Part shown: one piece after another, positions 34,120 through 46,100 of the stretch
How positions within the stretch are numbered: position 1 is the first letter of the stretch
How the letters are laid out: each line of letters opens with the position of its first letter
DNA from: Mesodorylaimus sp. YZB2_4
Lineage: Eukaryota; Nematoda; Enoplea; Dorylaimida; Dorylaimidae
NCBI GenBank assembly: GCA_030248295.1
Contig: JASANH010001440.1
Location: 1,044,501 to 1,108,500 of the forward strand
DNA length: 64,000 nt
Direction: 5' to 3'
Made by a program: the position numbers and the translations under genes
The notes under the pieces: model-generated
Database searches by the model: none
The model's input: the letters and a program-made list of their open reading frames with translations, nothing else
Told to the model about the DNA's origin: nothing

Positions 34120-37100
34120 TCAGGCCTTCCCTAATTCCAATCCTTTGTAAAAATAATAGGGCAAACTCGCCAATTCGACCATCGATATCACGCTGAGTCC
34201 AACCCACAATCCCAACTGATTCGCGAAGTCGGACAGAAATTCTTCCAACTGCAAAAAGGGGAATATATGGTATATGCAGCCAGATCCAACATCGGGTAAG
34301 GAAAGCGAACCTGACCCAACCCGAGACCTAAAATCCAAAACCCGAACCTGACCCGACTTTTTCCGACTCCCTTTCTACGATTTTTTTTAAGATATTGCTT
34401 TTTATCATGCTGAAGATGTATCTTCTGTATTTTCATGTTAATTTTATCAAAATTACGCGAAAAAAGTGGGCTATAAGCATTTTGAATTGTATCGGGAAAT
34501 TTTAGTCCATCTGTGAGTCATAAAAGTCGGGTTTTTGGTCCCGTGACGTTTCTTCCCACTTAATCGATTCCCACACTGCGTCGTTTCCCCCCACCGTACC
34601 TGGTGGGGGAATCGACTCACTGAGGCATGTGACGTTTCCCCTACTGCGCCGGTTCCCCCACCGTGTCGTTTCGCCCACCATAATTTTTCGCCTGATGTGC
34701 AGACACGGCTTGGGTCGCAACAGGCAGTACAACTGTGATAGGCTTGTACAATGTGGGAAGTGAAGTAAAATTTCGGTGCTGCAGCTCATGTGCAAGGTAC
34801 TCAGGCTACGAACTTTTTGGACTCCTTCAAGCATTTCAGGAAGGATATTTGACACGCTGCCAATACGAGTGAATTTAAGACCAGCCCAGTTTTCTCTGGT
34901 ATTCGAGACAGGGTTCAAATCGCAAATGTATTTAAAAACCGATCTGAGGGGTGAATCAGTTCCCAATCCGATCCGACTGCTGGATCGACAGGATTGGCAG
35001 CTGAAATTTTTGCTCTGTATCTGCTGAAGAATGATAAGGAGTGGCATTCTATGATGAGAAAATCCCGTTTTTCCTCTCAAATTAGCATTCAATCCCACTT
35101 TATGTTCTGCTTATCTCTCACCTGTGTCCTTTGGAGTAGACTGACAGAGTGACAACGAGGAAACATAGCAGATTGGCGAGGACGCAGTGCCAAGTACGTC
35201 ATCCCCATCGCAATTGAATGATAAAACAGCAAAATCGTGAACTATTTGAGGTATATTTCATATCTTCTAGGATTCATGATGACGATTTGTGCATGAGTGC
35301 TTTATTCTTAGACGACGGCTCAAAATTTGGATAGCCGCAGTTTTTCAAAACTGATGGTGGGGAAAAGACACGGTGGGAAAACCGTCACAGCGGGGAAACG
35401 ACACAGTGGGGGAATCGTCTCAGTGGGGGAAACGACCAAGTGGGGGAAACGTCTCACAATCGGGTTTTGGGGGGGTCAAAAATTAGAGCCCGACCCAACC
35501 CAACCTGAGAGAAATCAAACCCGACCCGAAACGAGGTTTTTTGGGTTTGGGTAAGGGTCAGGTACCTGATCTCAGACCTGGATTTGCAGTAAATACATAC
35601 ATACAGCTACGGCAATATGGATACTTACTCCAGTGATTCGCTCCTCTTGGTAGTAGACAAACATGCGTCTGTAAGCGTACACTTCAAGGACGCCGATGTC
35701 TTTACTAAAACAGGCATACTGTAGAAATAATATGTGAATGGGATGATCATGGTTCAACTTACGCCGAGGTTGCCGCTCCATTTAACGTCTTATATGGCTG
35801 AAAAGTAAAGCCGAAACATGCATTAAAGAATTAAGAGGCAAAATGTAACAGTCACATACTCCAGCCATTCGTATTTTCTTGTGTGATTCCACAAAATAAA
35901 AATCTCTCGACTCACATCGGCTGTCGCAGCTACAATTGAATTTCGGTAGCGACATTTGTAACAGCTTGTCGATGCACGTTTCTAAAAGTTTCAGTCAACT
36001 TCCTTTCATGGTCTTTTCATACAGTAAATAAAAGGTAAGCTACTTCGAGTAAAATTGCAAAATGTAGCATTTGGGAACGCATTGACATCCTGCGCTGGAT
36101 CAGTGCAGCCGCAAATTTTTAATGCCGCATTTTGGAAACATTTTTGGAAACAAGTCTACATCCGATATATAACAAATTAAATTGTGTCATTATCTTATTT
36201 CTGGGGCATACTTCTCTGTCATATCGGTTGCTAGAAGTGGCTTCATCAAAGACCCCATCCTCAGCATTGCACGACTTAATCTTTTGCCGTTCATCCTGTC
36301 ACGAAAAAAGAAACTTGGCTTTTCTCCACAAATCCAAGATAGGGCAGACTCACATAGGATATTCCCAGCGATGTGATCAAGCCTGGCGAAGCGATATGGT
36401 TTTCGACGGATGGTAGGATAGGCATCCCTCGATCACTGATCAACACTTGAATGCCTGCTGTGTCTGTCGTTGGTAAATATGTCTTCTGGTTGGCGTTGAA
36501 ATAAATACGCAGCCCTACAGTAGATGGAAATTGATCATTTAAGAAATGGATTTAAAAACTAGGTGGTAGCTGGTTGAAAAAAATAAAATGATACCTTTAT
36601 CAGGGCCCATGCCATAAACCAGTTTTTCTTCATTCAGGTAATGATTGAACGAGAAGCAGTTGCCCACGGACGTGGTGTACCACTGATAGAAGTCTCTAAA
36701 AGTAGAGTAGAGAACTGCTGCTTCCTTTTACTCCTCATATGCTAGACTTACAGTGAACAATTTTTCCCTCCGTAGTGACACATCAGCACAACTTCGTTGA
36801 GTTGGTACCCCATTTTGCTCTTCACGGATGATGGTAAATTGGCCAATAAATAAGGCATAGATGCTTGAATCTTGGTCGTCTTTGCTCGATCGTCCTTGAC
36901 AGACTAAAATTACACGTAGAAAATAAAATTATCTCAGAAAAATAGAAGCGGCTTAAAGGTTTGTAGCGACATACATGAAATGTTTCTGTCAAGTTTTCTG
37001 CGGGCACGTCGCAAACTAAAAGATGCTCATTTTTATTTCAAGTGGTAGGTACTGTATATTGTAGCTAGTAGCCCTCACTTGTAGCCAGTGTCTCCAGTAG

Positions 37101-40100
37101 GGTTTCAGTCGTCTTAATAACATCGTTAGACTCTGTCGGATGAAGCAATGCGATTATCTCGTTGAAACCATCGATCTTAATGGCAGGTGAAGCGGGAGCT
37201 GGTGGGGTTTGAGCAGTATTTTGTTCTGTCTGGTATGAATGCTTACCAATTCCATCAGTCGCAGATTCGTCTGCTAGATTCGCTGTTTCTTTCGTTGCAG
37301 AAGAATTGGCAAGTTTAGCTAGATAATCTGGGGATGAATTTGGAGCTGCTGTTGTGAATGGATTAGATTGTTTCCATTCAATTACTGCATCTGACCTTAT
37401 GCTAATTGGTCCTATTTTATTTTCAAATTCGACCTCTTGTATTTGGTTGCTACTAGTATCTGGAATTACTGGGCCTACTGATATAGGTTTTGCTGCGCCT
37501 TGCTCTACAGGCGGAATAAACGTAACTGTGCTCGCCAGCCTATCAGCATCCGATATCTGCTGTGATGCTGCTGTCATGATGGGTCCGAGTGCCCTCGTGT
37601 CACTGCCTGCTTGTGATTTGATGCTGGATGGAATACTAGGCCTAACTTCCAGCGGTGATGTCGAATCTAGGTCAGTTTCCCCTTCTTCCATAAACAGCGT
37701 TGCCATTGGTGAAGGTATAGCATTTGTGGTATGCCAATCAGAAAGTAATAACGTGGAAACAACATTTTCATGAGGATTTACTTGAGCGGTTGGTTTCTGC
37801 AGCACTTGCGTTTGTCGAGACATCATTTCAGGTAACACTTGCTGCTGCTCAAGGGTTGCTGCACTGCCGTATGCAGCTTTACTTAACTGGGGTTCAGAAA
37901 CACTTGAAGAATCAGATTTTGGTTTGATGCTTATAGTGCTCTCCATTCGTGACATTGATGAGGTTGCAGCTCCTCCTTCGATAGTTGCTCCTTTCATTTC
38001 TATCTGCCCTATTTCTCCATACGCTGTGCTTGAAAAACTTGAGACAGGAGCTTTTGCACTTGTTTCTATCCTGCTTTTTGGTGACGCTGTAACATTTGCT
38101 GCATGTGGTTGATCTATTGTGTGGTTGGAAACAACAGAAAAATTATCAGAATAGAGCGGGTTTGTTGTTACTTCATCAGGGGTTGAGAGTTTTGTCGAAG
38201 CATACTCTTCAACAGTGTTTGCTATTGATGATTCAGCTGCTACCTTTGTAACATTATGTGGTATAAGCCCCCTGAGAAAGGGGTTGCGACCACTGTGATT
38301 TGGTGAACTCACTAATTCTACTAGCAATAACTCAGTGGGCGAAATGGAGAAAGTCGACTGACTTGTTCCAAAGGCGCCAGATGCGTCTAAACCATTTGTG
38401 TTCGTGAAATACCTAAGAGAGTATGATGCTGAAGTCACAAGTGTTTGTCCAGAGGTCGATACAGGGTTCTGACCATGAGTGGTCGTCATTTCTGTCGAAA
38501 GGCTCGTGTGGTTTTCAGTGGGCTTAGCGTGTCCAGAAACCGTGCTGGCTGGATCCGTCGACAACTGTGTGGCAGGTGTTTGCATTTCTGCAAGTTTTTG
38601 CCCAGGCAAAAAACTGATGGTTGAGAGGCCCTCGTCAACGTCTTGATATGATAAAGCCGTTGGTGCGGCTGTTATAACAGCAGTAGGTGTAAGCGCTGCT
38701 GTGAGATTGTGGCTATGCAATGATGTAATATTGATCGCATCATCTACTTCCAATAACTGCGACGTCCCAGCTAAATTTGTTGTCATATGCTTAGAACTTG
38801 TTGAAGTCGATTGAGTAGCCTCCATATTAGAGAAGCTGGTCAGATCGTAAGCGTCTTGATTGAACGAAGTCGTCGATGTGGCTGCAGGGTCAAAACCTGG
38901 AGCTGCTGTCATGTTATGACGATGCAGTGATGTGACATTTATTTCGTCATCCTCTTCAAATAACTGCTGGGATGTACCAGATGGATACTTGTATGGTGCC
39001 GAATGCTGAATGCTCAGAATATTTACTGCGGTTTGCGCTGTGGCTGGTGGCAAGGTTGTTTTAGCTGATGAAGAAATCTCAAAGATTCTCTTTATTAAAC
39101 TTGTTGGCATATGTTTTGAGGACACTGAAGAAAAGCTAGTACTCTCTGTGGTCGGATTGGCAACTATTAGCTGGCTTTGCGATGACAGTGCTTTCAAAAA
39201 TTCCTGGTCTGAGTAGTTTGAAGAAGCTGTTGACAGTTGCGTGGCCACAGAGACAGTGGGAGTATCAGTTTGCGTTGATTCAACGTCCACGAATCCTGGT
39301 TTTTCTGAGTTATAATCTGTAAGCAAGAGGGAACTCATGGCCATATTTGCAGGCGTGTCCACATCATCTTCAGTTGTACTAATGGAGAGAGTACTCGCGC
39401 AGGAAGAGGAGATCTTGTGGACTGTAGCTGAGACAGGTGTCGTATTCTCATTAAAAGGTTTCGTGCTTGGGACAGATTTCACTTGAGATGAGAACTTCGT
39501 TTTCGATGTAGTCGATATCGTGCCAGTAGGTTTTGTTGTTTCAGTTGTCGCAGGTGTAGTTGCTTTCTTAGAAGATTGCATAACAGTCGAAAATGTTGCA
39601 GTTAATGGTTCTGCCGTTCGTGAAAAACTTTTACTGCTTGATAGCGGGGATGGTTTTAGTAAATCCGCCTTTTTTGTTTGTGTTTCGATAGCTTCTGACG
39701 TGCTGTAAAACTCTAAACTGTAAAAAACTGTAAAAAAGGTTTTTGATGGTTTAGCTGTAGAAGAGTCCGCACTGGAATTTGTGTGAGCTGCAAAGGAAGG
39801 TTTTGAGGCAGATGTAAAATTTGTGCCATCTAGGTTGCTTGTTTGACTTTCTGACGTGAACTCAGCAGGAGTCTGCATGGATGAATAGGTAGTACTGCGG
39901 GTGATGGAAGGTGGCGTTGATTGAACTGACTCAGATATTTTTGCTTTTTCAGTCATTGTCGAAGAGCTTTTAGGGGTATTTGTATAATATGAGGAAGAAG
40001 CAGAGACCAATGCTATTGGTGCAGTTGGTGCGACATCACTCGCTCCAGCCGACTGCGATGCTGACATTGTCGCCATCGGCTGTTTAGACGTAAATATCAT

Positions 40101-43100
40101 GGTGGAAGCCAATGACATTGCGTCGGTTATTGCATCAGAATCTAATGTTGTTTCCATATCAGATGCAGAAGAGTGCATACCGCTAGTCAACGCTGGATAT
40201 GCATTTATATTTTTTAAAGTAGGTTCTGATGTTGCTGTCGTCTTTTCGATGACTGGTACCGCCGAAGTAAATGTGAAGCCTGATACTTTTTCTGGTGTTG
40301 TCGAAGATGGCGGTGTAAGACTTGTGGATTCAATGGTTATTTCATTTAGCTCATCCAAGATTTCAGTCGTCAGTACCGCTGTAGAATGTGAAAACGAACT
40401 TGTTTCGAATGCAGCACTTGCAGTACCAGCAGGGATTGCGTTCTTTGCAGTCGAGCCGCTGCTCGCGACTGAATGTGAAGTAGCTTCTTGAGACACTGAA
40501 GTAGATGGTTGCCTTACTATTGTCTGTGATGTTGTGCTAGATGTACTCAATAGAACTGACGACGCAGTGGTTGCCCAGTTTTCCAAGGTCGACACATTCG
40601 ATTGATCAGAAGATACTATATCGGTGTATGATGGTGTATCCGCTCTTCTGCGTTGTGGCGACACAGACTGAGACGAATGTGTTGTTGAAGTCTCGGCCAT
40701 TGAGCTAACACTAGTTTGACCTATTGATGCAGCACTTGCTGTACTTTTGGGGCTAGTGCTAAATGTGGCAACTGACCACCCGCTATAGTTGCGTACAGCC
40801 TGGGTAGTAGCGCTGGGCAAAGTAGCTTCATCTTGCGGTGTCAAGGTGACTACGGGTGCAGCAGATGTAGGCGAACTGCCACTGTTGAATGCTCCAGACA
40901 GTGAAAACGTACTTGATGTTGAACTTGCCCTAGTTGATGAGTTGGTGGCAGATTCGACAGTTCTTGGAACGAAACCTGTTGAAAATGACTCTGTAACAGT
41001 TGATCGAGAAGTCGACTTGCCAACTGTTGTACTTTCCATCTGTATTTGCGGATCTAAGCTACTGAATGACAACGTTAGCGCCATGCCCATTGTTGCCTTT
41101 TTTGAAAATAGATCCATTCTAGCTGTGCTTTTTGGCATGAGAGATTCAGTTGCATCTTCGCTGTTACCTGGCGTTTTCATTGTCCCTGGACTAGTAGGCA
41201 TCGCATCAGTGGTCGAGCGCGCCTTCGCGTAGTCTGTTGTGCTTACTCCTGTGGCAGAACCAAATGAGATGTCTTTGGCGGTGGTCGAATTGTGACTATT
41301 TGTCATGATCCTTGATGTGATTGTGTTGCTTATACTGGGACTTACTGTTATTGTTCCTCGAAGAGTTGGTTCAGTTCTAGACCCTGATGTAAGGCCACTA
41401 ATAGTTGAATCTGTAGTTGGCAAGGTCTGTGATGTCGTTGATGTTGGAATTGCTGATGTCAGTGGCAATGACAGAGAAAATGATGCAATTGATGAAATTC
41501 CAGGTGTACTGATTGGGGCACTTTCAGACGATGTACGACTAATTGTAACTCCTGTTGCCATGGGTGCTGAAAGGGTAATGTTAGCTGATCGTGACACAAA
41601 GTTTGAGCGTGAAGCATCAGGAGTCGTTGACGTCAGCGGCGGTAATTGCATCAAACTGGCTCTTGTCGACGTCGACATAGAGGAAGCATTTCCCATAGTC
41701 GTAATGGTGCCACTAAATTTCTCGCTTGGTAGAGTGGAATCGGCAGGCAAAGGATAATTTGTGCTTGCGCTTCCAATTGATGCAAATGAGTTCGTTGATA
41801 TTGGCGATGGCGTTACCATGGAATTTGTTGAGGTGTTGCTGTGCGGCCCCGCGGATGCTGTTGGTATTGTTGAAGCATAGACTGTTGAAGATATGCTGCT
41901 TGCACTGGGAATGGTGATGTCTATCTTTCTTGTTGTCTCAGCAATCGATGTTCTCGCCGAGGCTGATGAAAAGATGCCTGTGGCGATGGTTGGAAAACTC
42001 ACTGCTGATGATGTCGAACCTGCAATTCGGATTATGTTTGTAAAATATTGCTGTAGACTGGTGTTCATAAGTCTCTAATTACGTGATCATATGCCACATG
42101 CCATGCATTTGGAAACAGAAATGCCCAATGCTCCTTCCACTACATTGTAATTGTTAGCTCCCAGCTTGACTAATCACACAACATGTCCGATTAGTTTTGA
42201 TACACGGATAATCGTTCTTACTTATCACGGAAGAATAACTCTTTAACGATCCAGTTGTTCTAGAAATTGCTTCGGCTGATGTACCTGCAAACATTTATAG
42301 ATGACTATGAAACTCTGCTAGGACAGATAGATGAATGAGCGTACCATGAAACGTTTCCACTGATAATGTTGGTAACATACCTAAAGAAAGACAACAGATG
42401 CTAAAAAATTCGGAATAAGTGTTCTTGAGTCATACTGGTAAAACCCGCAAGTGCAGACGTTGAGGTGGATGAGTATGAAGAGGTCGCTGTGGAAGTTTGA
42501 AGTGAGCTTTGATGAGCAGCGAATGTTGAAGAAGGCGGCTGTATGGAAGTTGTTACATTAGTTGACTTGGAGGAGGTGGATGATCCCATTGAGCTTGATA
42601 CTTTCGTTAAGGTTTGGGAGGGGGACGAATGTGGGGAAACTGATGTTATGGTCGAATGTGAGGAGAAAGAGGAACCAGACGACACTGAGGTTGGATGAGA
42701 GGCAGTTGATACAATGGCTGGGTTTGAGGAGGCTGCCACAGCAATCGAGTATGGGGAGATCGAAACCACAGTAGGATGTGAAGTGCTTGACGCCATAGCG
42801 GGACTCAAGGAGGTTAATACTATGGTCAGGCTTGAGGAGGCCGTCACTGCGGTCAAGTTTGAGGAGGTTGAAACTGTGGTAGGGCGTAAAGATGTCATCA
42901 TCATGGGGGGGTTTGAGGAGTTTGACACGATGGTCGAGTGAGAGGATGTTGGTACTGCAGCTAGGTTTGAAGCTGTTGATCCCACAGTTGAGTTTGAGGA
43001 AGCTGATACTATGATCATGTTTGAGGAGGCTGTCACGACAGTGGAGTTTGATGAGGTTGAAACTGTAGTAGGGCGTGAAGACATCGCCACTGCGGTGGGA

Positions 43101-46100
43101 TTTGAGGAGCTTGGTTTTGTGGTTGGGTGGGAGGATGTTGTTACCACACTTGGATGTGAAAATGTTGAAGCTACTGTTGTTTTTGAGAAAGCTGATACAA
43201 TGGTCATGTTTGAGGAGGCTGTCACAACAGTCGAGTTTAAGGCGGTTGAAACTGTAGTAGGGTGTGATGATGTCGTCATCACTGTGTGGTTTGGAGAGTT
43301 TTGTTCGATGGCCGAGTGAGAGGATGTTGGTAACATTGCTGGCTGTGAAGCTGTTGATGCCACAGTTGGGTTTGAGAGAGTTGGTGCAATGGACATGTTT
43401 GAAGAAGCTGTGACTGTGGTTGAGTGTGAGCAAGTTGAAACTGTTGTAGGGTGCAATGATGTCGCCACAATGGTGGGGTTTGAGGAGTTCGATAGTGTGG
43501 TCAGGTTTGAGGAGGTTGAATCTGCAGTATGGCGTGAAGATGTCATCGTCATTGTGGCGCTCGAGGAGTTTGATACCATAGTCGAGTGAGAAGATGTTTG
43601 TGGCATAGCTGGGTGCGCAGATGTTGATGCCACCGTTGGGTTCGAGTAAGTTCGTACTATTGTCATGTTTGAGGATGCTGTCATTGTGGGTGAGTTTGAT
43701 GAGGTTAAAAATGTAGAAGACTGTGAAGACGTCGCCATTGCGGTTGAGTGAGAAGAGGATTTTGGTGCCATGGTTGCTGTTTGTGTGAATGTTGTTATCA
43801 TGGTCGCCATTGTCGTGTTTAAAGATTTTGACGCTGTTGTCAGGGTTGCGGATGTTGTTACAACAGTCGGGGTTGAGGAGGTTGATACCATGGTGGACCG
43901 CAAAGAGGTTGACTCAAAGGTCGAGCGCTGAGACGATGTCATCGCAGTTGTATGTGATAAGCTTGTGGGCATTTCGAATGATGAAACTGATGTTGTTGTA
44001 GAAGGTGTCAGCCTCAAGGTTGATGGTACTAATCTTGAGGTTGACTGTAAAGTGGTTGAAACAGACGATGCGGAGGATGTAGTTAAAGGAGCTGTTGTCA
44101 CAGGAACTGTACTGGCAGAAGTCGTTGATGCTGATGTGCTTGTTATTTCTAGCATAAAGTTTGGGACTGCGTCAAGTTCAGGGCTGAGTTACTTTGAGGA
44201 AGGTATATTGGTCAAAAACTTATAGACAAGCAGCTTGAAAACTTTGTTTCAGGTGATGAAGAAGAGAGGGCAAAAGGGGTGGGTATTTTTGGTGGGGTTG
44301 TACATAACTAGATTGACCAGAGGCCGTATTCCAGAAGCGTTTTCTAGCGAGATTTTCCAGGGAGGTGACTGGATTCTAGTTAGATGACTGCGTTTGCTAT
44401 TACAGAAACAATTACAGTCACATAGTTCCATTCACTGAGCCTAATAACACAGTCACTCAGAAAAAATACCTAAAAAGCTATTCCATAAAACTTTGTCGCT
44501 TGGAAAGTCCAGTCAACTATCGAAGGTGGCTTGGAAAAATCTTCAAGTGCTCTCGATCGCCTGAAACTGTTTTCCAGCGAGCTTTTACCCTATATTAACA
44601 GTAGAGTTTTGCCGTGAGTTGTCCCAATGGCAAAGCCGAGATATGGCGGTCAATGTGTGGGGGGGGGGAGGATTTTTTCAGGTTTCCAATTAAAGTAAGG
44701 AGGTGAGGGAATTTTAGGACCACAGATAAACACTTCAGCAATTTCGAAAGTGGATAACTGCCCAATTGATTAGGCACGTGCTATCGATGCAGCAAGTGCG
44801 TCTTTAGCACGAGTTCGGATCTGACTGTAGAATAAAAGAAAGACTGATCGTTTTACATCCACATACTGTACTGTAATGTTTGTTTCGAATGATTTTCTGC
44901 CTGGCCTTAGTGGTGTTCAGCTTGATTTTGACATCGATCGGGCGATCCAAGTGGTCCAGGTGGTCAACAGTCCAGGCAATAGACAGATCCTCTGCACTTC
45001 AAAAAGAGGAAGAGCTTCAACCTTCGATGACAATTCAAACGTGATAAGCACATGTTCAATTCTCCCACCCAGCTTCACAAGCATAACATTCCGTAGATTC
45101 CCTTATACCTCACAGGAGAAGTTTCGAGGGGCTGGCTACACTCCTGTGCATATACTCTTGAGATGAAACATTCGTACTTTTGTTTGGCACTTGCAGCTCT
45201 CCTAGAAGCGTCATCAAAAAGGGGAAGAATTCATGAAAGAAGGTGTGAAAATTCAGAAAAATTAATGTAGGAAGTGCAGGAGTAGGAAGGAATAAACGTG
45301 AGAGAGAGGGGGGGGGGGGGGGGTAAGAAAGAAAAGAAATCATGACCTGCAATTTATTTTCTCTACTTTGTCGCTATTTTCCAGTTAGCTTTCAGGAATA
45401 CGGCCTCAGGTTTCACATTACTGACAAGGAACTAACTCCCTTTAGTGCATTTGTTGGCAGGACAAGTGATAAATTGAAGGGGTACTAAAATAAAAATTTT
45501 TAGTTTTTCTTTGCTCATGATGACTTTGTACAATTGTCAAGCATTGCTCCCCACTCAAAATGAGCAGTCCTGCAAATGATCACATGGACAAAGGTTCTGC
45601 GATCTTAAAAAAACTGAATAGCACACTGCTTCATAGAAAATCATTAAACAATTTTTTCGCAAGATGTGGTTTAATAGACCCAAGGGTAGTCCCCAAGGGT
45701 CGTAAAATACCCTCTGTAAGGTCAAATATTTCAAAGGTTTCCCGATAAAAACAAACCTTACCTGAGTCGCATCTCGTAGTAAATGATGGCACTACACATG
45801 AGGGCTCTAAAAATACAAGTCAACCCTGTCTGTGGGTATTGTAAACAAAAATTTCAATGACAGAGCTCCAAGCATTTGAAAAAACATTTGAACCCCACCA
45901 GACTACATACATTATGTAACAGCATATTCGCGTGCAATAACGCGTGCGTTGGCCATTATGCTGTAGATCTTCACTCTTGGTGGTGATACCAACATCTGCT
46001 CCTCTAAACTGAGGGGCGCCATAAGATGGCGTTGAAGTGGGGCCGCTTAATATACTGTATGTACATATGCTGTTCGAGAATTGCTCTTTCCGTCCCATTC

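Noticed and set aside
42562-43433. Long open frames on both strands opposite and out of frame with the Ser/Thr-rich exon
   Set aside because: They mirror the 30-bp repeat of the minus-strand coding frame, have no family resemblance, and lack splice context.
45762-45806. Reading this 45-nt exon candidate as part of a transmembrane segment (frame ALMCSAIIYYEM)
   Set aside because: TM1 is already supplied by exon 1 at 47836-48012. In the phase-1 frame it reads as a short Ser/Thr/Cys segment that joins its neighbours, so I kept it only as a tentative cassette exon.
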